Origin: Natronocalculus amylovorans
GTDB lineage: Archaea; Halobacteriota; Halobacteria; Halobacteriales; Haloferacaceae
Assembly (NCBI RefSeq): GCF_023638035.1
Contig: NZ_JAKRVX010000001.1
Coordinates: 682,001-746,000, forward strand
Length of the DNA stretch: 64,000 nucleotides
Reading direction: 5' to 3'
Part shown: positions 24,920 through 32,435 of the stretch, in pieces
How positions within the stretch are numbered: the first letter of the stretch is position 1
Layout of the letters: the number at the start of each line of letters is the position of its first letter
Position numbers and translations under genes: made by a program
Notes under the pieces: model-generated
Seen by the model: only the letters and a program-made list of their open reading frames with translations
Databases searched by the model: none
Told to the model about the DNA's origin: nothing

Positions 24920-26520
24920 ACGAATTTTCGTACGGTCATATTCAGCGTATCGAGATCGACGATCGGCGCATACCCCGAGTCAGGGTTAATATTGACGCTC
25001 TTTTGGAAATCAGTTTGTGCTTGCCAACAGCCGCTGTTTACCGCAAGCACATTGTGATATTTTCCCCAACCAATTTTGTGAACATGGCCGGTATGGAAAA
25101 TATCCGGAACGTTGTCGATAACAAGATAATCCTGTGTTTCGGGTGCAAGCCGATTTCGGCCACCGTACTGTGGCGCAACGTGGCGTTTTTTCAAAAGGTG
25201 GTACATCGCTTTGTGGGACTCGTCGTAGCTTGCTTTCTCCTCGGGAAGTTCGGCAATCACTTCATCCAGTGAGACGCCATGATACATGAGCACAGAGACG
25301 TTTTCGATCGTCACCGTCGCTGGGTTGCTCACAATGCGCGCGTCGTGTATATCCATGATGTCTCGGAGCCTATCGTCGAATCCTGGCTGTGGTTCCGCAA
25401 GCCGGACTGCATCGTGGTTGCCGGGGATCATCACGATCTCCATATCGCCCGGGACTTCTTTCAGATACTCCGCAAACATTTCGTACTGGTCATAGATGTC
25501 AATGATGTCAAGTTCTTTATCTTGATTTGGATAGACACCAACACCCTCGACCATATCTCCTGCGATAAGCAGATACTCAACATGTTGTGCTTCTTCGCTA
25601 TGGAGCCAGTCCGTGAACTGATGCCATGCCTCAGCCATGAACTCCTGACTACCGACGTGGATATCCGAGATGAGTGCGGCTTGGACGTGACGATCGGCGG
25701 TACTTGGTCGGTGCGTCCGCGGAACGTCCGGAAAGTGAAGCGAGTCAACAAACATAATTCCCGCATCATCAGAGAGCCGCCCTTGGACGGCAATACACTC
25801 GTCCATAAGGAGTTCGTTTACAAGCTCTGAGATGTTTTTGTCTTTGGTGACAAGACACGGAAATGTCCCTGTTGTGTCCTCAAGTTCGATCAACCAATGA
25901 CCGCCTTTCGTCGATCGAACATCGTTCACCAACCCGATGAGTTCAGCTTCACTCCCACCAGGCATCTTCGAGATTGCCTTCGTCGGCCGGTGATTGACAC
26001 GGCTACGGAGCAGTTTTGAGAGCCGTTCGTACCGATCGCGAAACGTCCGAACAAACTGTTTGTACTCGCCTGTCCCCGTACTTTGTCCGGTCATATCGTT
26101 TGCGATCGACAGCGATCGTAAGGAGATATCCGATGCTCTTCGATTGCCGCTTGTATCGATCTCTTCAGCATCATCAACAGCACTGGAATCCGTTGGGTCA
26201 TCTCTCTTAGGCTGTTTGCTAGTAACCCCCTCGGTTTCAACTGGAGAATCGGCATCAGTTGCCTGGTTGGACTCGGTATTTTGAGCTTCTACTGGCGGCT
26301 CTTGTGGAGGGTCCTCAATAGGTGCACTGTCAATGACAGCACGGACATCTGTAACCGTAATTCGGAGTGTCTCTTCGCTTATATTCTCAAGCACGGCTCC
26401 GATGGCTTCTGGAGGGTCTGGAGCTCTTGCGAGGAGTGTTACTGCTTCCCGTTCAGCGTTGTATCCATGACGGGCAAGTGATTGCACAACGCTCGCTGGA
26501 GTCTCCGATGGCACACCCAT
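24916..26520 (-). CDS. polB: DNA polymerase D small subunit (DP1)
   Basis: A 534-residue archaeal DP1. An N-terminal domain (1-70) is joined by a long acidic low-complexity linker (about 70-150) to an OB fold (about 185-265). The Mre11-like phosphoesterase domain (about 275-534) has its metal ligands intact: SDIHVGS, AGDMVEGVG, PGNHDAV and TGHVHKIGWG. It is the 3'-5' proofreading subunit of PolD; the large subunit is elsewhere. The linker (residues 92-99) is encoded over an ORB-like sequence at 26225-26246. Confidence 0.95.
   Translation of the reverse strand: MGVPSETPASVVQSLARHGYNAEREAVTLLARAPDPPEAIGAVLENISEETLRITVTDVRAVIDSAPIEDPPQEPPVEAQNTESNQATDADSPVETEGVTSKQPKRDDPTDSSAVDDAEEIDTSGNRRASDISLRSLSIANDMTGQSTGTGEYKQFVRTFRDRYERLSKLLRSRVNHRPTKAISKMPGGSEAELIGLVNDVRSTKGGHWLIELEDTTGTFPCLVTKDKNISELVNELLMDECIAVQGRLSDDAGIMFVDSLHFPDVPRTHRPSTADRHVQAALISDIHVGSQEFMAEAWHQFTDWLHSEEAQHVEYLLIAGDMVEGVGVYPNQDKELDIIDIYDQYEMFAEYLKEVPGDMEIVMIPGNHDAVRLAEPQPGFDDRLRDIMDIHDARIVSNPATVTIENVSVLMYHGVSLDEVIAELPEEKASYDESHKAMYHLLKKRHVAPQYGGRNRLAPETQDYLVIDNVPDIFHTGHVHKIGWGKYHNVLAVNSGCWQAQTDFQKSVNINPDSGYAPIVDLDTLNMTVRKFV
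26225..26246 (-). repeat. ORB-like element inside the DP1 gene
   Basis: The sequence reads ACCCC-CTCGGTTTC-AACTGGAG on the plus strand, close to the origin elements at 27588 and 29816, with one extra C and one extra G. It points the same way as all ORBs left of the AT-rich core. It encodes part of the disordered DP1 linker, where coding constraint is weak. I cannot tell whether it is bound by Orc1. Confidence 0.55.
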
Positions 26521-26620
26521 TGCTCTGCGTGGAGTGACAAAAAGCGTAGCGAACTATTGATGCCTCGATAGGAGAAGCCCACCCAGAAAGTTCAAACCCC
26601 ACCGAACAAAAGATGTGTCG

Positions 26621-27583
26621 ATGAGTTCCGGGGACGAACCCGCGCCAGAGGATGAGCGTGACGTGCCAGCGGAGGATGACCAACACAAGTCACCGTCGGA
26701 GATGGAAACACCGCCTACCGGAACCGAAGTTGGAAATGATACTGAGACTGAAACTGGAGTTAACGCTTCTACAGACCCAGACCCAGACTCAAACTCAAAC
26801 TCGATAGACGACGCAGTGACAACACAGACCGAGCCCATAACGTCCTCTTCTGGTGACCACGCTGAAGAAGATCAGCGATCAACGAGTGTCGATCCTCGTG
26901 CTGATCACGGATTCTTCTATCGCTTCTATCACGCAAATGATGGACCACTGATGTTTATTCGTGAGATCCTGCTTAGCGCATTAATTGTCTTACTTATTGG
27001 TGGACTACTGTTTGGGCTCAGTGGGGTGTGGCCGCCGATGGTTGCGATCGAAAGCGAAAGCATGGAGCCAAACATCCAAATATATGATTTGGTGTTTGTT
27101 ACTGCTCCTGATCGATTCTCCCCAAGTGATGCAGATGAATACGGGGTGGTGACGCTTGAGCACGGCGAAGACGTTGGGTATGAGAGTTTCAATAAGCCCG
27201 GTTCTGTCGTCGTCTTTGATGAACCCGGAACCATTGGGCCACCAATTATTCACCGACCACATCTCTATGTCGAAGAGGGTGAAGATTGGAGCGATCGGGC
27301 AGATCCGGATGCATCAGGCGATCGATCCTGTTCAGAGATGTCCGCGTGTCCTGCACCAACTGACGGCTACATCACAAAGGGTGACAACAACGGCCGATAT
27401 GATCAGGTGAGCGGAATTGCCCCAGTTGTCGAGGAAGACTGGATAACTGGTGTTGCGCGGTTCCGAATCCCATATCTCGGATGGATTCGGCTTGCATTCA
27501 CTGGACAAGCCGTTCTGACGCCGACAATCCCGCTCTTTGGGATCGCCGCAGTTGGAAGCACTGTTTTAGGTCGAAAAACGTAG
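26621..27583 (+). CDS. sec11: Signal peptidase I (Sec11-type)
   Basis: A 320-residue protein. An acidic Asp/Glu/Thr-rich N-terminal region of about 95 residues precedes a transmembrane helix (LLSALIVLLIGGLLFGLSGV). The catalytic serine lies in VAIESESMEPNI. The archaeal/eukaryotic-type histidine replaces lysine and lies in PPIIHRPHLYV. The conserved Asp is in YITKGDNNGRYDQ, and a second helix follows near the C-terminus. It cleaves signal peptides on the outer face of the membrane. ATG 26621 is chosen. It is a usual neighbour of DP1 at the haloarchaeal origin. Confidence 0.92.
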   Translation: MSSGDEPAPEDERDVPAEDDQHKSPSEMETPPTGTEVGNDTETETGVNASTDPDPDSNSNSIDDAVTTQTEPITSSSGDHAEEDQRSTSVDPRADHGFFYRFYHANDGPLMFIREILLSALIVLLIGGLLFGLSGVWPPMVAIESESMEPNIQIYDLVFVTAPDRFSPSDADEYGVVTLEHGEDVGYESFNKPGSVVVFDEPGTIGPPIIHRPHLYVEEGEDWSDRADPDASGDRSCSEMSACPAPTDGYITKGDNNGRYDQVSGIAPVVEEDWITGVARFRIPYLGWIRLAFTGQAVLTPTIPLFGIAAVGSTVLGRKT

Positions 27584-27587
27584 AGTA

Positions 27588-27608
27588 ACCCCTTCGTTTC
27601 AACTGGAG
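27588..27608 (-). repeat. Origin recognition box (ORB)
   Basis: ACCCCTTCGTTTC followed by AACTGGAG lies 5 bases after the sec11 stop and 58 bases beyond the orc1 stop. It is almost identical to the ORB at 29816-29837 and in the same orientation. It is the only notable element in the short gap between the convergent genes. Confidence 0.75.
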
Positions 27609-27665
27609 AATATGCAGTATTGTCTTTTCGACTGTGGTTTCTATACACGAATGTGTATGATAGTA

Positions 27666-29315
27666 TCAGTTATCGAATCGGGCTTGGACAAATGGTTGGA
27701 CGGTTTCAATGTCTCCGAGCCGTGAGTCTGAGAGCAAAACTGCTTCGGTCTCATCAATCGGGACAGAGAGGCTGATCTCTTTTGTTCGGCCATAGCGACC
27801 TTTTGAAACAACAACAGCGTTGACGATTCCGAGCATATCCAGTTCGGAGATGAGGTCAGTTACACGGCGCTGAGTGAGCACATCTGCCTCTAGCTCATTG
27901 CAGATCCGTTTGTAGATATTGAATACTTCCCCAGTGTTGACATTGTGGACTCCGTTCTTTTCAAGCAGAATAATTGAGAAGAGGACAATCTTTGATTGGG
28001 TCGGAAGTGTTCGAACAACCTCCACAACTCGATCGAGTTCGATTTTGTCCTGTGCTTGTCGAACATGCGCCTCAGTAACCGTATCGGCTTGTCCACGCTC
28101 AGCGAGCTCGCCCGCGGTCCGAAGTAGGTCAAGTGCTCGACGTGCATCACCGTGTTCCTGTGCGGCAAATGCAGCACATAGAGGGATTACGTCTGACGTG
28201 AGGGCATCGTTTTTAAACGCAACATCCGCACGGTGTTGAAGAATATCGCGAAGTTGGGTAGCGTCGTATGGTGGAAACACGATTTCTTCTTCACCAAGTG
28301 ACGATTTGACACGCGGATCGAGGAAGTCCGTGAACTTGAGGTCGTTTGAGATCCCCATAATCGAGATTCGCGAGTTTTTGAGTTCAGAGTTCATTCGTGA
28401 TAGATTATAGAGCGTATCATCCCCTGATTTTTCAACGAGTTTGTCGATCTCATCAAGCATGATCACAACAACCCGTTCGCTATAATCGACTGCTTCAAAA
28501 AACGTTGTATAGACCCGATCGGTCGGCCATCCTGTCATCGGAACGGGCTCCATCTCTGCGGTATCAGATTCGAGTTCTTCGATCCGTGACTCAATCCCAG
28601 AAACGGTCGTAAACTGGGTCTCAGAAAGCGAAGTTTCGACGTCTATGTCAGTCTCGGTTACTTGTTCAATAAGCGACTTGAGTTCGGAAAGCCGGTTGTC
28701 GATCGCGTTTTTATTTTTTTCAATAAATTTGTTCGCCAGTTGCGCAAGCACGCGGTACTGTGTGTCAGTAACTTCACAATTGATATACTGGACTTCGCAT
28801 GGAACATCATACTTCTGTGACGTTGACTCGAGTTCCTGACTTACAAATTTTGCACTCGCGGTTTTTCCGGTTCCAGTTTTTCCGTAAATGAGAATGTTTG
28901 ATGGAGTTTCTCCACGCAGTGCTGAGACGAGGATCGTCGCCATCTGATTGATCTGATCTGTACGATGTGGTAGCTCGTGTGGCGTATATGATGGTCGAAG
29001 AACCTCTTTATTCTCGAAGATTGGCTCTCCAGCGAGCAGATCATCAAACAGTCCTTTATTTTCGTTTTCACCCTCGTTGAGCACATTATCAAAGTCGAAC
29101 CGTGGGGAAGACCGATCGCGTCCTGTCTCTGCAGCGTCGATTTCGACAGTTTGGTTGTTGCCTTCGCGATCGGTCTTCTTGTTACGAGAGTCACTCACAA
29201 CCCCTTTGTTTCGAGTGGAGTTCGACCGGTTTTGATCCTCAGCTGGGTCTTCGTCAGTCGATGAGTCGGTTGGTGGTGAATTATTCTTCGTAGTGTTGTC
29301 GGTGGTTTCGTCCAT
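27666..29315 (-). CDS. orc1: Orc1/Cdc6 origin initiator
   Basis: A 549-residue AAA+ initiator. It has an acidic, probably disordered N-terminus (about 1-75), Walker A YGKTGTGKT (about 144-152), Walker B VVVIMLDEIDKL (about 282-293), sensor 1 MGISNDLKF and sensor 2 HGDARRALDLL. The C-terminal winged helix covers about 440-549. A Glu-rich insertion (about 205-255) is visible between Walker A and B. It binds ORBs and recruits MCM. It reads away from the intergenic origin, which together with oapABC identifies it as the oriC1-associated paralogue. The start codon lies 3 bases from an ORB-like element. Confidence 0.95.
   Translation of the reverse strand: MDETTDNTTKNNSPPTDSSTDEDPAEDQNRSNSTRNKGVVSDSRNKKTDREGNNQTVEIDAAETGRDRSSPRFDFDNVLNEGENENKGLFDDLLAGEPIFENKEVLRPSYTPHELPHRTDQINQMATILVSALRGETPSNILIYGKTGTGKTASAKFVSQELESTSQKYDVPCEVQYINCEVTDTQYRVLAQLANKFIEKNKNAIDNRLSELKSLIEQVTETDIDVETSLSETQFTTVSGIESRIEELESDTAEMEPVPMTGWPTDRVYTTFFEAVDYSERVVVIMLDEIDKLVEKSGDDTLYNLSRMNSELKNSRISIMGISNDLKFTDFLDPRVKSSLGEEEIVFPPYDATQLRDILQHRADVAFKNDALTSDVIPLCAAFAAQEHGDARRALDLLRTAGELAERGQADTVTEAHVRQAQDKIELDRVVEVVRTLPTQSKIVLFSIILLEKNGVHNVNTGEVFNIYKRICNELEADVLTQRRVTDLISELDMLGIVNAVVVSKGRYGRTKEISLSVPIDETEAVLLSDSRLGDIETVQPFVQARFDN
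29200..29223 (-). repeat. ORB within the orc1 coding region
   Basis: ACCCCTTTGTTTC followed by GAGTGGAGTTC matches the core ORBs well. It encodes Orc1 residues about 32-39 (NSTRNKGV) in the disordered N-terminal extension. Its orientation matches the other left-side elements. Confidence 0.7.
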
Positions 29316-29318
29316 AGT

Positions 29319-29339
29319 ACCCCCTCATTTCATGTGGAG
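29319..29339 (-). repeat. ORB-like element between the orc1 promoter and start
   Basis: ACCCCCTCATTTC followed by ATGTGGAG starts 3 bases upstream of the orc1 ATG. A TATA box on the orc1 strand (TTTATACTGG, 29351-29361) lies just outside it, so transcription would start within or beside the element. It is weaker than the core ORBs (TGTGG instead of ACTGG). Confidence 0.65.
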
Positions 29340-29815
29340 CAACCCAACAACCAGTATAAAACACGCGATAGAGGTGCGTGGGGCGTGGATTCGGAGATAG
29401 ATGTGAGTGTGGGTTGTCCAACTGATGCACTCGAAGCAGACGAAGAGGACCTACAAAAGTGTTATTTATTAACGATGACAAGCACGTTGAGATGGAGATA
29501 CAGTTGGTTCTTACTCTATCAGTATTGCTGACATGTTTAATGTAAATTTCTATCTTTCAGATTGTGATCATCTTTCTCCGGGTAGTTGTAGACCGTTTGC
29601 ATGCCATCCTAGTATTGAAAATATCGTGAGTATTTTGACCTAATTTCAGCTGGTGTCAAATCGTAATTGGTCTCAGTTGGTGTTAGGATCGATATTCTCG
29701 ATAGTAAAGTATGAATTACAATGTACATACTCCACGGAATATCATTTGTACCGATTTGTCGTGGAATCGGTATACTACTGTCCTGTTAATGCTACCCACG
29801 GTGGACTAGCCCCCC

Positions 29816-29837
29816 ACCCCTTTGTTTCTACTGGAAC
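29816..29837 (-). repeat. Core ORB, left arm of oriC1
   Basis: ACCCCTTTGTTTC followed by TACTGGAAC, with CCCCCC immediately to its left (29810-29815). Read on the minus strand this is GTTCCAGTA-GAAACAAAGGGGT plus a G-run, the haloarchaeal ORB with its G-string. It is inverted relative to the element at 30034 and flanks the AT-rich core. Confidence 0.9.
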
Positions 29838-29929
29838 TGTCCGAGAGAGGGTACTCAATTTCGGCCGATAGCATCTGATAACCAACGGTTTTATATCTAA
29901 GTCTATCGAACAGTACCCTCGGTACTCGA

Positions 29930-29993
29930 AGAGACTTTATTTCACTATCAGTTATATTATTTTATTAGAGGTCGTGAATGAATAATAACACAA
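29930..29993. other. Probable DNA unwinding element
   Basis: The most AT-dense part of the origin lies between the inverted core ORBs, for example TTATATTATTTTATTAG and AATGAATAATAACA. Its position and composition fit the duplex unwinding element of haloarchaeal origins. The borders are approximate and were set by eye. Confidence 0.65.
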
Positions 29994-30033
29994 CCACCGT
30001 TTCAGCTCAATCAAGGGGTTACCCCTTCGTTGG

Positions 30034-30061
30034 GTTCCACCCGAAACAAAGGGGTGGGGGG
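30034..30061 (+). repeat. Core ORB, right arm of oriC1
   Basis: GTTCCACCCGAAAC followed by AAAGGGGTGGGGGG is a full ORB with its G-string, pointing right. A truncated, opposite-facing copy (ACCCCTTCGTT at 30021-30031) overlaps its left side, giving a dense local cluster. Confidence 0.9.
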
Positions 30062-30295
30062 TGGAGACTGTGATTTAATCACCATTTAGGTATATTATCT
30101 GTCCCCGACGTTTTAACCGCTCACAAGCACAATTACTGCATGACATTATCTACCGCCCTTGTCGTCAACCGGTAAGCTTGGGTTAAAATGAACTCTGTCT
30201 GACGTAGTACTTAAGTGTGCACGGATTGGAAGATAGTTTCATACACCCCTCCAGTACCAGATCGATTGGGACGATGGGAGGCGTGGGAGGTTAGG

Positions 30296-30937
30296 ATGGG
30301 TCTACTTACGAATCTCAAAGACAGCATTTCGAAGGTCACTGATCGGCTCTTCTCCGATAGCGAGCCAAAACGTATTGGAATCTATGGACCACCAAACGCC
30401 GGCAAAACAACGCTGGCAAATCGTATCGCGATCGACTGGGCTGGCGATACTGTGGGTCCTGAGAGTCATATTCCACACGAGACACGGCGCGCACGAAGGA
30501 AAGAGAATGTAACAATCGAACGGAATAGCCAAACCGTCACAATTGATGTCGTCGACACACCTGGTGTCACAACCAAGGTTGACTACAAAGAGTTCCTCGA
30601 TCACGACATGGAGAAAGAGGACGCAGTTCGGCGATCGCGCGAGGCAACAGAAGGTGTTGCAGAAGCGATGCACTGGCTTCGTGAAGATGTTGATGGTGTT
30701 ATATACGTGCTTGACTCAACAGCAGATCCGTTCACACAAGTCAACACGATGTTGATCGGCATTATAGAGAGCCGCGAACTCCCGGTTCTCATTTTTGCCA
30801 ATAAAACGGATCTTGAGGGATCAAACGTCCAACGGGTCGCAAATGCGTTCCCACAGCATGAGACCGTTCCGCTCTCTGCACTTGAAGGAAACAACATGGA
30901 CGAGGTATATGACAAAATTGCGGAGTACTTTGGATAG
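30296..30937 (+). CDS. oapA: Origin-associated Era/Der-like GTPase OapA
   Basis: A 213-residue GTPase with G1 GPPNAGKTTL (about 27-36), G3 DVVDTPG, G4 NKTD and G5-like SALEGN. A helical, charged segment lies between G3 and G4. ATG 30296 is preceded by GGGAGG and chosen over a GTG 81 bases upstream. It is the first of three tightly spaced genes right of the origin, matching the oapABC cluster described beside haloarchaeal oriC1. Its role is not defined; an origin-linked or membrane function is possible. Confidence 0.88.
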   Translation: MGLLTNLKDSISKVTDRLFSDSEPKRIGIYGPPNAGKTTLANRIAIDWAGDTVGPESHIPHETRRARRKENVTIERNSQTVTIDVVDTPGVTTKVDYKEFLDHDMEKEDAVRRSREATEGVAEAMHWLREDVDGVIYVLDSTADPFTQVNTMLIGIIESRELPVLIFANKTDLEGSNVQRVANAFPQHETVPLSALEGNNMDEVYDKIAEYFG

Positions 30938-30941
30938 GATC

Positions 30942-31328
30942 ATGCCGGAAGCAACACCAACAAACGAAGACGGGGTCAGGATTGACCTGATAAGCGGTGC
31001 CAGAATGGACGGGTTGGCAAGTATGGAAAAAATTAGACTCATTCTCGACAGCGTTCGAGAGGGAAAAATTGTTATTCTTGAAGCCGGGCTGTCACCGGAT
31101 GAAGAGTCACGGCTTATTGAAGTCACAATGTCCGAGATCAACCCAGACGGATTCAGCGGGATTGAAATCGAGACATATCCAAGTACACAGGCCGCAAATC
31201 AGAGTTTCCTCGATCGCCTCATGGGCCGACAATCAACGAAGAAGCTCACAGTGATCGGACCAGCAAATCAGATTGAAACACTTCATAAAGATGAGACGCT
31301 CATTAGCGCGCTCGTTTCACACAAATAG
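30942..31328 (+). CDS. oapB: Origin-associated protein OapB (DUF2073)
   Basis: A 128-residue protein, 4 bases after oapA. It contains the conserved core IDLISGARMDGLASMEKIRL, a strand KIVILEAGL and the C-terminal TVIGPANQIETLHKDETLIS, consistent with DUF2073. ATG 30942 is the first start after the oapA stop. The biochemical function is unknown; constant linkage to oapA and the origin is the main clue. Confidence 0.85.
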   Translation: MPEATPTNEDGVRIDLISGARMDGLASMEKIRLILDSVREGKIVILEAGLSPDEESRLIEVTMSEINPDGFSGIEIETYPSTQAANQSFLDRLMGRQSTKKLTVIGPANQIETLHKDETLISALVSHK

Positions 31329-31337
31329 TCACTACCG

Positions 31338-32165
31338 ATGCCACACCAGTGCACTAACTGCGGTCTGACGTTCCCTGATGGTTCAAAAGAGATGCTTTCC
31401 GGGTGTCCAGACTGCGGTGGAAACAAGTTTCAGTTCCACCCTGGAAGCGTTGATCGAGTCGAAAAACAGACGACAGAGACTGTGAACGAAAACCCGGCAA
31501 CACAGCGAACGCAGAATCCAGACCAACAACAGCCGTCGACAACGCAAAATCCAGACCAACAACAGCCGTCGACTGAACAGCCTCTACAGAGCTCCAGCGA
31601 AGCGACACAAAACAACACTAAGTCTGGATACACACCATGGCCATCACAGCGGAACACTGATGCTACGGACTCGACACCGTCACAGGCTCCAGATTCACCA
31701 CCCACAGATTCTCCGAAACAGAACCAACCACCGAGTAAGACGCGTCAACAATCAACAGATTCTGACCCTGTGAGTGACAAACCGATCGATGCGGTCACGA
31801 ATGATGCAGTTGTTGAACGATCGGATACACAGACAGAACTGGAAGCAGCCGAAACACCAGCCGAAGAGGACTCCGCGCAAGTTAGTGCTCGGACGGATGT
31901 CGTTTCAAACGAGGAACTTGCAGCCGCGCGTACCCAATCAGACACGACGGAATCGCAACCGGACGAGCCGTCACCGGATCTAGAACAACTTCGCAATGAA
32001 CTCAACGAACAGTTCGAGAGCATCAAGATTCTCAATCCTGGCCAGTACGAAATTAATCTCATGGAACTGTACGATCGTGATGAGTACATTATATCGCTGC
32101 GAGAAGACGGCAGATACGTTATTGAAGTCCCAGATGGCTGGGGAATTAGCGATACTGACGAATAA
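31338..32165 (+). CDS. oapC: Origin-associated zinc-ribbon protein OapC
   Basis: A 275-residue protein. The N-terminal zinc ribbon has two Cys pairs (HQCTNCGL and SGCPDCGG). A very long Gln/Ser/Thr/Glu-rich disordered linker (about 40-210) follows. A conserved C-terminal module (about 215-272, FESIKILNPGQYEINLMELY then YVIEVPDGWG) closes it. Nine bases separate it from oapB. The linker contains a perfect-frame 11-residue tandem duplication. The architecture suggests a tethered protein- or DNA-binding adaptor; that is inference. Confidence 0.85.
   Translation: MPHQCTNCGLTFPDGSKEMLSGCPDCGGNKFQFHPGSVDRVEKQTTETVNENPATQRTQNPDQQQPSTTQNPDQQQPSTEQPLQSSSEATQNNTKSGYTPWPSQRNTDATDSTPSQAPDSPPTDSPKQNQPPSKTRQQSTDSDPVSDKPIDAVTNDAVVERSDTQTELEAAETPAEEDSAQVSARTDVVSNEELAAARTQSDTTESQPDEPSPDLEQLRNELNEQFESIKILNPGQYEINLMELYDRDEYIISLREDGRYVIEVPDGWGISDTDE
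31510..31575 (+). repeat. Tandem 33-base repeat within oapC
   Basis: Two adjacent 33-base units (31510-31542 and 31543-31575) differ at about three positions and encode two copies of the QNPDQQQPST motif. Being in frame and in the disordered linker, it probably arose by slippage. Confidence 0.85.
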
Positions 32166-32193
32166 TATATAAGCGATATATACGGTACTGTAA

Positions 32194-32245
32194 CATCCAG
32201 TTGAATTCCTGTTATTCATACATACCATCTAGTTAAATTTCTGTT
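32194..32245 (+). repeat. Imperfect direct repeat after oapC
   Basis: Two 20-base copies, CATCCAGTTGAATTCCTGTT (32194) and CATCTAGTTAAATTTCTGTT (32226), are 32 bases apart. They lie just before the ORB at 32256, which begins with a similar TCCACTGGAA core. They may be decayed ORB half sites. Confidence 0.4.
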
Positions 32246-32255
32246 TTGAATCGAT

Positions 32256-32276
32256 CTCCACTGGAAACAAAGGGGT
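32256..32276 (+). repeat. ORB downstream of oapC
   Basis: CTCCACTGGAAAC followed by AAAGGGGT is a near-consensus ORB pointing right, in the 260-base gap between oapC and aspartate kinase. It is the right-side counterpart of the element at 27588, at a similar distance from the core. Confidence 0.8.
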
Positions 32277-32378
32277 ATGAACAAAGTTCACAACCAACGA
32301 TAATTCAGCGGAATTGTTGAATCGGCAACGGTTGGAGAAGTGAACAACGTTATGCAGTTGCCCGCGTTACGATGGCGC

Positions 32379-32435
32379 ATGACTGAGTTCACTGTCGGAT
32401 ACAGCAAACAGGTGGAGGAATGTTCATGCGAGTAG
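32379..32435 (+). CDS. Possible 18-residue leader ORF overlapping aspartate kinase
   Basis: ATG 32379 opens a frame of 18 codons (MTEFTVGYSKQVEECSCE) that ends at TAG 32433-32435, overlapping the start of the kinase gene (ATG 32426) in another frame. A TATA-like tract GTTATGCA lies about 27 bases upstream, so the mRNA could be leaderless at this ATG. The kinase has its own GGAGG at 32414-32418. It may be a coupling or regulatory leader; it may also be chance. Confidence 0.3.
   Translation: MTEFTVGYSKQVEECSCE

Larger units (their letters stand above)
29316..30295. other. oriC1: Replication origin oriC1, intergenic
   Basis: The largest gene-free stretch of the window lies between divergent orc1 and oapA. 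It contains two strong ORBs in inverted orientation (29816-29837 and 30034-30061), each with an adjoining C- or G-run. Between them is an AT-rich segment of about 195 bases holding the likely unwinding element. A small inverted repeat AGTACC-CTC-GGTACT lies at 29912-29926, and a palindrome AAGGGG-TTA-CCCCTT at 30013-30027. From 29340 to 29810 it is AT-rich and I see no gene, only two weak ORB-like half sites (29644-29660 and 29671-29687). The oapA side carries TATA-like TACTTAAG near 30207. This organisation is the known haloarchaeal oriC1 plan. Confidence 0.9.

Noticed and set aside
29334-29871. Small reading frames inside oriC1
   Set aside because: They are short, without haloarchaeal acidic bias, and lie in AT-rich sequence with origin elements; no start signal supports them.
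31510-31575. CRISPR-like repeat
   Set aside because: Only two abutting in-frame copies with no spacer; it is a protein-coding tandem duplication in oapC.
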